Below, piece after piece: positions 12,001 to 27,000 of a DNA stretch of 64,000 nt. The position numbers and the translations under genes are program-made. How positions within the stretch are numbered: the stretch's first letter is position 1; each line of letters opens with the position of its first letter. The notes below the pieces were generated by a model. The model saw only the letters and a list, made by a program, of their open reading frames with translations. It was not told the origin of the DNA and made no database searches. Location of the stretch: positions 7,833,555 through 7,897,554 of the forward strand of contig CAIIXF020000002.1 of the NCBI GenBank assembly GCA_903813345.2, read 5' to 3'. The DNA is from Owenia fusiformis. Lineage: Eukaryota > Annelida > Polychaeta > Sabellida > Oweniidae.

Positions 12001-15000
12001 CATAGAATTTTTAATTTAAGTAGAATACTTCAGGAATTCTGATTTATGGTCAAATGTTACTTCCTGCGAAAGCTATGTGGATTTTGATATAATAGCTTTC
12101 CCACGGCGCACTTGGACAGCTAAATAATAGTGACCTATAAAACTTGAATAATGAGATCCGCGGCTTACTTTTGGTCTCTAACTGTGTCTTTCATCAGTAT
12201 CATCAATCCGTGCAAGTATTAGAGTGCTGAAATACTTCTTTTTCGATCAAGACTTGTAAATTGTTCATCAAGTGAATGTTTTTTCGACCCATTTCCAATA
12301 TGGCGGTTAGCTAGGAGCGAGATACGCAACGAACAAAATGAATTTTGAGAATGAGTAGCTTCAAGACACATTTACAAGGTGGGTATAGGTAACGCGGCGC
12401 AGTCAAGCATATCTGTTCAAAACGAGGCTGCAACGTGGTAAAGACACAAAATGGAGGCAACTCCAATTATCGGAGGCACTTCGTCCTCTGTTTCCTCGAA
12501 ACATAGGTAAGTTTTTGAAAACTCATGCTTCACACTCGGTGATCAACCCCTTAAGGTATGTAAAGCTATAAGAATTTCTGTTCAGGCATTGACCAGAGTA
12601 AAGAAATAGTCAACGCAGATATGATTTCCCGATCCTATTTCTCTTGACCTATCTTCTTATTCCAATTAGGAGGTATTTCGCCACTCATGAGCAAATTTAA
12701 CATTGACATTCAATAGCCTGATACTTATAGAATGTACAATACAAATTAAGATTGAAACTTTTGTTTATTTTCATCGCAATCTGCTTACAAAATTGAACTA
12801 GCCGGAAACCCGGCGCAGTCATTTTCAGCAATTATGGCGCCGCGTCGACAGCATAGATTAAATTGTATGGCAACGCGATGCAGGCATCAACTTTCTCTGT
12901 ATTGTAAAGTACAAAGAAGTTTTGCATTATGCTTTTCTGTCGAGGATTTTGATTTAATAAGGCATGTGACTTTTTTCAGAAAAAGATCAAGCAATACCAA
13001 TCTATCCCTATACAGAACGAAGAGACCAAGAATAGGGAGCAATTCTACAATAAACATAAATGTCGAGGGGAATAAACGGAAATTCATATCTGGTGCATAA
13101 TTATCTTGGTGTTTTTGTCTAGAAAAAAGCAGATAGAGAATGCTTTGATAATGTAATTATCGTACACGATAGAACATCAGCTGCATTGCTGTCACTGCGT
13201 TTCCAGTTTTGTCAAATATGTATGATGTCTGAACCCGCGTTGCCGAAGTGTCTGAACTGCGTTTCCAAAATATACCTGGTTTTCCACCCAGAATCGGTTA
13301 ACAGAAGGCAAACAGTTATGAAATAGAGATTACCGTGGTATATACGTGATTTAATAGATATGTGTCAAGTGACAAAGTCAAAAACATAGAATTTAAGCTA
13401 GAAAAATGCCACAATTGTCAAATTTCAGTAAGTGATTGACTTTGATTGACTTGGAATGTATTTCCCTGATTGACTTAATTTCAAGAAGCTTCACATAGAC
13501 ATACTCTGTAAAGTTCTCCACCGAATGGTGTATGCTATTATAACTGTAGCAGCCACAAACTAGTGTATGAAGCTTATGAATAAACTTACCGCCCTTTCGA
13601 CCTTCCACTGAGTGGCCATTTTGTGTCTTTGCCGCGTTGCAGCCTCGTTTTGAGCAGATATGCTTGACTGCGCCGCGTTACCTCTGACCACGGTGATTTA
13701 GGAATGACTCCTGTGTAAAATCCCCTCCCTATTCACCACAAAGTCAGCTCATGAATATTATAATGAGCTGCTTAAAAATCTGTGACGTCAATGAGAGAAA
13801 CTTTTTCCCGCGAAAAACAAATGCAATTGAGTTTACATGTAAATCCTCAGTTGATTGCTGTAAGTTTACCTCTTCAAATGTGCAAGTAATCGGTGAATTA
13901 TTAACGGATTTTTATTGAACGTCAAATTGACATTTATTCACGCCTTCTAAGCGATTTAGTATGGGATAAACATCGTGTTACAGGTACATAAAGCCGGTTT
14001 GTAAAAACTTATATTTTCATCAGTGGGCAGATATAGCTTTACCTCCCGCTCCGAACGGGCAGAACTATATCTGCCTGCTACATCATAATCGTGGCTCGCA
14101 TATTTTGTTCATAATTTGTTACGTTCGTGTAATGACTGTAAATGACAATGGAGAAAACACAGACAATCGGGATCTGTTTGATTGTTTAAAAAAGGGAAAA
14201 AGCATCCACTTAATCAATCAAATATTCGAGAAAATAAATATGGGAATGTTTGAGAGAACAGGAAAATCCGCCCAAGGCCAAGAAAACAAAACTGGACATG
14301 AATATTCTAAAATATTTCCACGATTGAACAATGTGAACCAGATTGGTATGGTATGGTATGGGATAAACATATTATCCTATAGTCGGTTCAGGATATTGGG
14401 ATTATCCCTTGGCCAATATAATATATTTTCCCTCGGGACCTGCGGCCCTCGGGCAGATATATTATATCGTGAACCTCATATAGGATAATCTCTATATATT
14501 ATATTCCAATGTATATTTCCCGCTGCGTATCTCCCGATCCAAATATTCCCGGGAAAATGTTTTTTATTCAGTGTAGAAACAGTCAATTTGTTAAAATATC
14601 TTGCTAAAGCAAAACTGTCAAAATAGATCCAGCAGACCGTAGAATTTTTCTTAACCAAAATGATGATGGATTTCTCGAAAATAATGAGAATAAGAACGCT
14701 TAATAGAAAACAAACCTGGATATGCAGGGTGTCCTGAAAACTTCACTTACGAAACCTTACTTTTCATAGGATAAATTAGTTATGTGATGATCGGTTTTGA
14801 ATAATGATCACTGGGAAGATTTCAGAGAAAGAGCATATAGCATATAATGTTTATTGATGATATGTTGACATTGCTGATCATTATTGACATCGCTGATGGC
14901 GAATAAATACCAAAAGGTAACGCTTTGCTCGAATGTCACTCATGGTGAATTTCTGATGGAACTTCTTACTACGACATAATAATTATACACCAATTTAACA

Positions 15001-18000
15001 GGATATTGTATACCACTATCAGATAATTTAACCGAGTTGTTTTTAATTTCACAATCACATTTTTTGTTTACAATCGCACAAGACATGTGAGCCCAGGTAT
15101 GTTAGGCTGATCTGAGAAGTCTTAATAAACAATAGTTATGTCAAAAAATTATTAAATTAAATAACATAAGATTCGGAATGAAAGTGCCCCTTCTATATTT
15201 CATATTTGATTAAAAATAATTAGTGCATCGGGCGAATAGAATCTTTTTTATTGAAGTTAATTCAAAATATTCCTATGCTGGCTGTACTAATTCTCCAAAA
15301 CTTTCAGGCATTGACGTCATTGATTTGACTCATTTGCATACAACCAATCAGCGCGCCAGAAATTATCGATTTTCTTTCCTATGTGGAAAGGTGAATAGTA
15401 AACACCTACCTACATTGGACACGTTTTATGGTTCCATAGGTATTTTTTTTTATTTTTTTTTATTATTTTTATTTGGTTCCATAGGTATAAACTATATACG
15501 GCGTTCAATAAGTATTGCTAATTTTGCTATAACTTTTGTTCTGTTTTCTTTTTCTTCATGAAACTTTCACAACATAAGGTACATATATCTGACTTTATTC
15601 TATGAAAGTTCCAAGACAATCAAATCAGTATTAACAAAGTTATGGTTACTAAGGTAACCAGTATCATGGATATGCGGGGCAAATTTCTGACGTCACTTTG
15701 GACGACATTTTGAGTGTTGAAAGCAGTATTATTTAATGCCGTTTAACTCAATTCACAGTTGCAGTCTGGTGACCCACTCGTGGTACACATTTTTGAAGCC
15801 ACCCTTAAAGTGTGTGGCTAGGGAGGTGTTCACTGCAGACATCCGCTGGTTGAGATTCTAGTGCGATATTCCTCTCAGATCTCTTTTCACCGCTGTTAGA
15901 TAATACATATAATTGAAACTGACAACATCAAGATTTGACCATATCAACAGTTTTTATTCATCAAAGTGTTTATTTGTTGTATAACAATAATTCATCATGT
16001 AAACCCTTAAGGTTGCCCCGCGTATCCGCGACAATGGTTACCCTAGTAACCATAACTTTGTCAATACTAAGTTGGTTGTCCAGAAATTTTGATAGAATAA
16101 GGTCAGATATGTGTTGCTTATGTTGTAAAAATTTCATGAAGAAATATGCAAGATAACAAACGTTATAACAAAATTAGCAATACTTATTGAACGCCCTGTA
16201 CATGTACAGATTTCACAGTATGTCATGAAGATGGCGGTTTCAAAATTTTCTAAAATCGCTTCAAATAATATTTATTTAATTTCTGGCGAGTTGGCCTTTA
16301 TTATAGCTTGTTGTTTCACAACAAGATAAAGAAATGTGTAAGGAATTTGTTTTTATCGATTAAAACTTTTATTGACATGTGGTATATGTAATTATCCCAC
16401 CGAACGAAGTTCGAGGGGGATATAGAGAAGCTGTCCATCCGTCCGTATAGTTTAAAATACTGAGTAAATGGTATAGATATATAAATAGAAAAATGAAATA
16501 AATAAAAAATGTTAACTATAAAAATGGAAAACAAATGAAAAATGTTAACTATAAAAATACACCGTACACTGAAGCGTTCATGGACTTGTTAATATAGTTC
16601 AGGGACCCAGTTATGTCTTATTTATTGAATCCATGCAGGGAAGGGAGTGTTTCCATGGACTAAAACGTTAAACCCACCTATGCCCAGTCACAAGCCTGAG
16701 GAACCTGCTTTTATATCAAATGTGGATTTTTATCTTACGAATCAATCATTGACTTAAATATTAATATGGGTATTTCCTATAATTAATATATACTGGATTT
16801 TAACTTACCAAATATGACTTCAATATTAATATGGGTTTAAACCTATAATAAATTAAATACTGGATATGACAAATAAATAATATCAATTTTAATCTACCTA
16901 CATGATGTAGATATCCAAATGTTGGTCTGAATTTATCTTTGTGGAAAGATTGTATGCTTCAGTTACTCTTTAACAAAACATGTGGGACAGTGTATGTATA
17001 TATTACAAGATGTCCGTCCGTCCGTCCGTGTGTCCGGGCAATAACTCCAATACCGGTTGACAGATTTGGTTCAAATTTTATAGGCTTATGCCTTATGAGT
17101 GTAGGACCTCTGCTCAAGAAGGAATTTTCAATATGGCCGCTCAATTCAAAATGGCCGCCATTTTTCGTAAAAAATGTAATCGTTGATAACTCAAATACAA
17201 GTTGACGGATTTGGTTCAAGTTTTATATGCTGATGCCTAGGGACAAAGGAGTTTTGCACAAAAAGAGCTTTTCAAGATGGCCGCTTAACTTTAAAATGGT
17301 GGCCATTTTTCGTAAAAATATGTAATCTTTGATAACTCAAATACCAGTGAACGGATTTGGTTCAAATTTTATATGATGATGCTTAGGGACAAAGTAGCTA
17401 TGTTCAACAAAATTTTCAAGATGGCTGCTTAATTTCAAAATGGCGGTAATTTTTCGTAAAAAAACGTAATCTTTGATAACTCAAATACCAGTAAACAGAT
17501 TTGGTTGAAATTTTATATGATTATGCCTAGGGACACAGTAGCTCTGTTCAAGAAGTAATTTTCAAGATGGTGGCTGAATTTTAAGATGGCGCCCAATTTT
17601 CGTAAAAAACGTAATCTTTGATAACTCATATACCAGTGAACGGATTTGATTCAAATTTTATATGATGATGCCTAGTTCACAATGGTATAAACTAACTTTG
17701 TGCCAAATGTCATGCTTCTATCACAAAGTGCACAAACATTTCAACATTTACACTAGCTATAATAAGCATAATATGTTTTGTTAGGTGGGATTTGCTACTC
17801 CGTGGAGTTGCTGTTTTTCTAGACTAAACACAGCAGGAGATCCAAAGGGCAAATTGTGCTTCGGTTAGCGACATTTCTATCTCCGCCGTGGACTGATCAC
17901 CGTAGATTACTACGCGATTTTGCCAAAAGAACAATGGAAATGACGTCTTGGATCTCCTGCTGAACAGTGAAAGTTACCAATGCGAGGGATTTGCGGTGAC

Positions 18001-21000
18001 GTCACTAATCAATTTAATCAAAAGGAATTTTCAACGAACCGTAGAACTGCATAGCAATTTTTCAATTTGTTTATTTCACAAAACACATACAATATACATA
18101 TACAATGAGTGGGTGACACAAGGGTTTGTGTATATTCCCAAGATGGAGTAAATTTACAAAGTATGTTAGAGTGGCGGGGATCTGCCATTGCATGTCTTAA
18201 ATAATATATATATAATTTGTGCCATCAAAGTGCCCCTAAATAGAATTAAAGTTGTAATAAATATTTTTTTGTCTGTTTTTTCATGAGTATGATGCTTCTG
18301 ATAGATTTAAAATGTGGGGGTAATTGGTTCCAAATATCAGGTATAGAATAAGATAGCATTGATTTTCCATAGTTTGTACGAATTTTGGGTTTGTCGAAAG
18401 TTTTCTTGTTTCTTGTATCATAATTATGTCTATTTTCAACTGTTTGGAAGAAATCTGGAAATATTTGTTTGTAATTATCCTTGTCATTGATCCATTTAAA
18501 CATGAATATATATCTTTGTTGCTTATTTATCTGAAATATGTTCAGGATTTTTAGATCATGAAAAAGAGGTAAAGAGTGAGCTCTAAAGTCGCTATTTGTT
18601 GCAATTCTTACAAATTGTTTCTGAGAACGATGAAGAGTATTAAGCAATGTACAGCCTGCTTCGCCCCAGATTATATTTCCATAAATAAGATATGAGTAAA
18701 TTAGAGAGTAATATATACTAAGTAAGCTTTTGGCATTCAATAAATGTTTAACTTTGTATAATATACCAATGGTTCTTGATATTTTCATGTTTACTGCTGT
18801 AATGTGATTCTTCCAGGTAAGATTCTGATCAATTATAATTCCTAAAAAGTTTATATGTGTCACTTGCTCAAGTATTTTATTATTCACAATGACTGATATA
18901 TCATTTTTATTATATTGCTTTTGTCTAGAAGAAAATATGATATATTTAGTTTTCTTTGCATTTAACGAAAGTTTATTTGTGGCTATCCATTTCTCAATTA
19001 GTTTCAATTCAGCATTCAAAGCATTGGTAATATCATTAAGATTTTTTCCTTGTATTAACAGATTCGTATCATCTGCAAATAGTACAAAAAATAGTCAAGG
19101 AGAAGATAGGTAGATGTCATTGATGTATATGATAAAAAACAAGGGACCTAGCACAGAGCCCTGAGGAATTCCACATGTGATTGACTCGGGATCTGAAATA
19201 GTGTCTATATAACAAGTTTTTTGAATTCTTTTAGAAAAGTAACTTTTTACCCATTCCAGCGCTACTCCTCGTATCCCATAGAAATCGAGTTTTTGAAAGA
19301 GGATATTATGGTCAATAGTATCAAAAGCTTTAGAAAAGTCAAGAAATACACCAATAGAGAATTCACCTTTGTCTATAGAATTTCTGATTTTTTCAACAAA
19401 TGTAAGTACTGCCATGAATGTTGATTTTTTTCCCGAAAGCCAAATTGATAAAGATACATTATTTCTATTTTATCAAGAAAAGAGGTCAGTCGATGGTGCA
19501 TAAGTTTCTCAAGTAATTTTGAGAAGACTGGTAAAATCGATATAGGTCTATAATTATTAAAAAGCTGTTTGTCCTCCTTTTTATGAATTGGTATTATCTT
19601 CCCAATTTTTAATTTGTCAGGAAAAACACCATTTGTTAGAGATAAATTGAAAATATGTAATAATGGTAATTGGAATTCCTTACCACAATGCTTAATTATG
19701 GAAGGTTTGAAATCGTCAAAACCGGCCGCAGAGTTTTTCAATTTTGATAATTCCACGTTTAATTCATTGGAGTCGATCGGATTCAAAAATAAAGTTGAAG
19801 CTTGTCTACCAATATTATTCATGTAGTCTAAAGGACTTTTGTTTGAAGGAGGAATCTTTGCTGCCAGGGTCTCACCTACCCTTGAAAAGAAAGAATTAAA
19901 CTGATTAGCAATGTCTAATTTATTTGTTATTTCAGTATTATTATCCCATCGAACGAAGTTCGGAGGGATATAGGGAACGCCTCCGTCCGTCCGTCCGTCC
20001 GTCCGTCCGGACGTCCGTCCGTCTGTCCGTCCGTACGTCCGTCCGGGCAATAACTCAAATACCGTTGGCCCGATTTTGTTCATATTTTGTACACATATAC
20101 CTTATGGGGGTAGAAGTTCTGCTCAAAAGCCGATTTTCAAAATGGCGGCCATTTTAGTGCCGATTTTACAGTAATTTAGGTGCAATATGTAAAACTGTAA
20201 TAGCAATATGTTTTAAATGTAAAAAAATTATAAAGGACATTAATAAAGCTACAAATGTAGATATTAAAAAGCACATGGCAGCCATCTTGAAAAATGGCGG
20301 CCTTTACTCGTTATTTTACGATTTTTGCTGTAACTTGAAAAGTAGTGGAGCGATTTTGTTCATATTTGGTATGTGAATACTATAAACATTGCACACTCTT
20401 TAAAGACAATTTTGGTAGAAGGCGGCCATTTTGAAAAATGGCCGCCATTTTAACATATTTTACTATAACTCGAAAAGTAGTGGAGCGATTTTGTTCATAT
20501 TTGGTATGTGAATACTATAAGCATGACACACTGTCCTATGACACTTTTGGTAGAAGGCGGCCATTTTGAAAAAAAAATTGAAAAATGGCCGCCATTTTAA
20601 CGTATTTTACTATAACTCGAAAAAAGTAGTGAAGCGATTTTGTTCATATTTGGTATGTGAATACTATAAGCATGGTCTAATAACACTTTTGGTAGAAGGT
20701 GGTCATTCTGAAAAATGGCCGCCATTTTAACGTATTTTACTATAACTCGAAAAGTAGTACAGCGATTTTGTTTATATTTGGTATGTGAATACTAAAAGCA
20801 TGTCTGATGACACTTTTGGTAGACGGTGGCCATTTTAGAAAATGGCCCCATTTTAACGTTTTTTACTATAACTTGAAAAGCAGTTCAGCGATTTTGTTCA
20901 TATTTGGTATGTTTCATATTTTATATGCGAAAACTATAATCATGGCACACTGTCTAATGACACTTTGGGTAGTAGGCGGCCATTTTGAAAAATGGCCACC

Positions 21001-24000
21001 ATTTTTACGTTTTTTACTATAACTTGAAAAGTAGTGAAGCGATTTTGTTCATATTTGATATGTGAATACTCATGAGCCTTGCACACTGTCTCATGACACT
21101 TCGGATAGTAGGCGGCCATTTTAAAAAATGGCTGTCATTGTTACATTTTTTACTATAACTCGAAAAGTAGTGGAGCGATTTTGTTCATATTTGATATGTG
21201 AATACTCTAAGCATGGCACATTGTTTAATAAAACTTTGGGGAGTAGTCGGCCATTTTGAAAAATGGCCACCATTTTTACGTGTGTTATTTTACAAGTATA
21301 TGAGTGCGATTTTTCAAAAATTTTATAGGTGGCTACTTAAAAGAATATTATTTTTTCTGATGACAACTTGGCTAGTGAGCAACCATTTTGAAAATGGTGG
21401 CCTTTCTGGTGTGTTGTTTTATGATATTTGCTATATATTTCGTTTGTAAAACTGCCAGCCATTTCTGTTCGATGGGATTCGCTACGCTTCGTCGTTGCCG
21501 TTGTTCTGGTTATGGAAGAATGTGTCTGGGATATTGTGATTTTTATTTTTCCTTTGAAGAATTTCATTAATAATTTCCCAATTAGCTTTAATGTTTCCTT
21601 GATTTTCCTCAAATTTTCTGTTAAAGTAATGCTTATGGGCTGATCTTATGATATTTTTTAACATTTTAGAATAAACTTTATAATTTGCCTTATTTTGATT
21701 TGTTGGTGTACGAAGATATTTTTTATATAATTTACTTTTTTGTCTCACCGATACAAGAATAGCTGAAGTAATCCAGGGTTTTTCATTATTATTATAGGAC
21801 TTAAAAGATACCAATTTGATTGGAAAACTTTCATCATAAATTTCTTTCAGGCGTTCTTCAAAAAAATTGTAGGAAGTATTTGTATCATCGCTATTCATTG
21901 TATCTGCCCATGATTAAATGGTAATGGTGTTAATAAACAATTTCTGGTCAATTCCTTGCAAAATCCTAATATGTATTCACTTATTTCTAACAGTTCGTTA
22001 TGAATTACTTAATATTTTTCTTACGAATGAATTCTTATTACATTAGAAATTAACTCATAAAATATGGTGAATTAAATCAGTAGCAAACAAAAAGAAACAT
22101 TTTTTTTAAAGTAGGTCAAAAGTAGTTTGCGGGAATTTGAAGATTTGCATGAGGTAAGGTAGAGGAGGCACGGATATATTTGGACACATATTCAAGATTT
22201 TTTGTGTGACTCAATTGCCATGTTGGATCTAATATTACCTGGTTCTGAATAAACAGAATCTAAAATAATTCCTCAGTTCAACCTACATACTCGTAATTGA
22301 ATATGAATATCAAACATGAACAATTATATCCCCTATTAATATTTCAACAAATTACCAGAGAGAAGATAAATTTCTGTTAACATAATGCTTACCTATTAAA
22401 ATGGTGGTGACCTTGTAATATAAGCAATAAAGTCAATCAAATAATTTTGATTCTATATAATTTTCTATATAATATTAATTCTGTAATATATTAGACTGAT
22501 AGCAGGTAGAAAATATATATTTATATCACTGATAGATATAAATAGTCTAAGTTCCGTTTTTAAAAGAACTAAGCTAACCTAGGATCAGGGGCGCCATTTT
22601 GGAATTCAAGAAATTGAAAATGATATTAATTTCTACTATTGTTTTCCTGCTAGACAGCCTCATTGAACATTGGACAACTTTATTTTTCAGGTAAAATTTG
22701 AACTATGATATTCATAATGATGTATATTTCATCTAATTATAATTTAAATAGCTTCTCACCTTTAATTTTGGCGTAAGGTTGTACCTATAATCTCCTATAC
22801 GTTCACATAATGGAATCTAAAAATTCCAAGAACAAAAGGGGGATTCCCCTGATTCTGAAAATAAATCTCTATGTCACGGGAAGGAAGAGGGATACCTCAT
22901 GTAAGACATGCATATATCTTTTTTACTGGTAAAACCTTTTAACTATATTCAATCTCATCCAAAAACATAGTTAGCCAAAATATGACTAGCTTTAACTATA
23001 TAAATCTGAGTACATGTATTTGTTTTAGTGTTATACCTTCCAACACTCGAAGAGTCGATCAATATTAATATGTATTACCTTAACATGCAGACTATTCAGG
23101 TTCACTTTTGTAAAAGCTTTTCAAGAAGATTGCTTACATAGGGTGCTTTAGAGGGTCACAATAATAAGGTTTTAGTAGGCAAACATTTGTTAAATATATA
23201 AATGTAGGATAGATTTGAATTCTGAATTCCGTTTCACTTTTTTTGCACATATTCCTGAGAATTGATAACCTAAAAGTTTCTACCTTTTTATTAGGTCTTA
23301 TTTTATCAGTTTTATAATTGAGCAGACCTGTAACCATGTTTTTATGAAAAATAACAAGAATATAAAAAGATACAATGTTTGCTACAAATCAGTTTGACTC
23401 ATTATTTCTGATTTTTTCATCTTGTCAGGAAAAAATCGAAAATTTGTTTATGTACAGTTGTTGAGCTTTTATATGGAAATGTATCGGTATGTAGAATATA
23501 GTGTAATTAATCTTAAAAAGTTACATACATTACTACATTACTTTAGGTGAGAACAGAAGAAAAGAGAATGGTAACAAACTAATATTTAATAAAGGTCAAT
23601 TTAGTTTGTTCATCTTCATTTGAAAGTGTTTATTCCTCTAAAAACATTGTTTTATCTTAAAGGGATATTCCTTACCATACCATTTCACTCCAGATATGGT
23701 AGCTATAATCATTTATATACTTTCCATACTAAGCAAAACACTGGAAAATGTTTTCATATGGTCACTATTGATCATTTAAAAATGAAGTACTCATTTTCCA
23801 TAAGCTGCCATCTTTTAAGATTCCATTCAGGAAGTGATGTCATAGACTCTCAACTCTAATAACCCTGCCTTAAACAAGACATTTTATTTTATCACAACAA
23901 AGGTGATTTTGGGAACAAATGCCATAGAAACCAACTAGTGTTTCAAACAAATTTGAAAAGACCACGGGCAGTATGGCAAGTGATTTTAGACGGTCATATC

Positions 24001-27000
24001 TTTCACCATGAGTACTTTCTGGGCATATTGTTTATTGTTTATTGTTTCTTTTATTCCCGAAAATTAATCGGAGCAACAAACATAATAATTACAATTATAC
24101 AGTTACTTTATACAATAGGGAATAATCATGAAATGTAAGAATAATATTTACATGAAATAGTGCTGCACAAATTGCAGCTTATTTGCAATAGTTAGTAAAA
24201 AATTACAAAATGTGTCATCTAATTGTTGGAGAACATCTGCCTGACTTCCTAGTATGGCATCAATAAAAACATGTGTGTCAGCAGAAAACAGCTTGACACC
24301 AGTATCTATGTCTAAAATTGAGACTAGCAAATTAAAAAGTTTGTCTCTCTCACAGATAATTCTGGTATTTTGGCAATGCAATAGGTAATGCACGATTATG
24401 AACTCATTGGTAATAATAATGGTGTCACACATTTTACACTTCTTTTCATATACATCAGGTAAGGATAAATGAATGAGATTGCCTAAATTCCAAGTGCATT
24501 TTGGGAATTGTCTACCCAATTCCCACATTATGCTTGGGCTGAGGTTTGTATGGACGTTACGAAAATATTGTAAAGAGACATTCTGTTGGCAGCTTTCTTG
24601 CCATTTTTTCTCCTCAAAAATATGAATTTGGGATTTAGTAAGCAGTCTCCACTTCTCCTTAATCAGATATTTGCCATTACAGATGAATTGTTGAATTTGG
24701 TCTGGTATATATTGTAACGTTTNNNNNNNNNNNNNNNNNNNNNNNATATTCATATTTTTCAGCCAGATTGTATAGATCATTGATAAACCCTTTCTGTTTA
24801 AAAGTTTCCCTGTTCGACAAATAACTTGCCAATCTTAAAATGAAGACTTTTTTAGTAATAAAATGTTTGCATCTACACAATCTGTTGAAAAACCCCAATT
24901 TAGCCTTATCGATCCTTTCTCATGCCAAAACGTTGAATTGCTTTTGTTACTTGACGTTGTGTAAGTTCTAGCAAATAAATGTCTTTTTTGGTTAGGTTTG
25001 ACCAAAGCTCACATCCAAATAACATGGCAGGTAATATTATGTTGATCCAGATTCTTAATGAAGTAAGAGGATTTGCATCCTTTACAATGCGGACATTGGC
25101 AATTGAGTAATACGAATTTTGGGCTTTTTTACATGCATTAACTACCATGTCTTTGCATTTAAAATCACTTCTCAAAGCGTTACCAACGTATTGTTGAGTA
25201 TTTGCGTTAGGAATAATATCACTGCCTAAGAAGTAACACACTTGATTTCTGGCTTTTGATGTCTCATTGAATGTGACCACGGCGCTTTTGCCGTCTTCCC
25301 CAGCATGGTACAGTAACCTCCACTTGCTACTATATTCAGATACAATGTTTAGTAGGGTCTGTAGGTCAGCAGGAGAAGACGCCAAAAGAGTTGTATCATC
25401 CGCCACTAAAATGCATGGGATTAGAGTATCACCGATAGTTACGCCGACACCTGAGTTACATAGGTCTTCAATAAGACCGTTGATAAAGACGTTAAAATAG
25501 ATGGCGCTACAGACCCGGCCCTGACCTGAGCCCTCTTTTATTTCAAAAGTTCTCGACATTTTTCCCATATATAATACGCTCGCCATTGTGTCGGTATAGC
25601 TATCTACTATTAACCCATGATGATAAAAATATCAATCAAACAATTCGAAAAATTAAGAATAGGGACCCCATGTCAACATTTTTTTCAAAATATTGAACCT
25701 ATTTACTCAAAAGAGGATCTCGCTTTTCTGATTTTAATTGCATGAAAATATTATTCAACAAATGGTCTAAAACATCTTCAAAAATATAATTGTATTGAAT
25801 GTCTAGTTTTGAAGATATTCATTTTCGATGACCAAAATGATGCTGAAAACAATGGATAGCACGAGTTTTCCCTATGGCAAAATAACATGGGATATGTGGT
25901 TTTTATTAGCTTTATTAACTTTAATGCATTTCAATACACATCCCCAGGGCTGTCAACTTGGGACCACCTAATATGAGTGACTCCAAAATGTTGGACACCT
26001 AAGTCCAAATCTGAACACTTTTGTCCAAATTTTGAACACCTTTGGCCAATTTTTAAACAGATATCGTCACCGGGGGGGGGGGGTAGGTACGAAAATTTCC
26101 AATGAACATGCGTGACATATACGGGATTCGCGTGACAAATCCGAACAAATTGCGTTCGGTTTTTTTCAGACGTTCGTATTTTTACCGTATCGTAAACATA
26201 TTTCGAAAAAATTTCTACAGAAATATTTTTGCTTGACATTTACCAGGTAAAATGCGTATTTGCGTGACATTTTCTGTCACGCAAAAAAAACTGGCGTGAC
26301 TTCAAATTCTTCAGCAAATGCGTGACAAATACGCAAATTGCGGGACAGTTGACAGGCCTGCATCCCCTTTTCAGAAATTGTTCATATAGTGTAGAAGAAA
26401 CTGTTGATATGTTTAAAGTGAAAAAAGCAAGATCCTCTTTTGAGAAAATAAGCCTAACATTTTTAAAAAAGTGCCAGGGTGGGGCCCTAATCCATAATTT
26501 TTCAGAGAGTTGGACTGATATTTTAATATCATGGGGACTTCACTTGATAGAAAACATATTGTTTTAATATAAACCATTGTTTTTATGGCCACAAAGTACT
26601 CCTGGTGAAAGATATGAATGTCTAAAATCACTTGCCATACTGCACATGGACCTTTGGAAACCAAGAAATAATAAAATTTATAACCAATGAGTTCTGTATA
26701 CCTGCTAGTACCATGTAATATTATGTAAAAATTGCATAAATGTTTTACGTAAATAAAGTTTATCAATATAAAAAACCTTGCCTATAACACAGGGAGATAT
26801 GCATGATTACTCAATTAGTACAAAATCAATGAAATTAGCGCTATTTTATCACTCATCATATGAGTACACATTTAGTACTAAAAATGCAATAAATCAGTAC
26901 TGTACTCATGTCATAAGTGCTCATTTAGTACTAATATTTACCGAAATGAGTACTCAGCTCTAAAGTGCCATGAGTACTATTTTAGTACTTGGCATATATC

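Noticed and set aside
12834-13100. 88-codon plus-strand frame starting [10 protein letters not shown]
   Set aside because: Lies inside an inverted-repeat element, has an overlapping minus frame, and shows no family resemblance.
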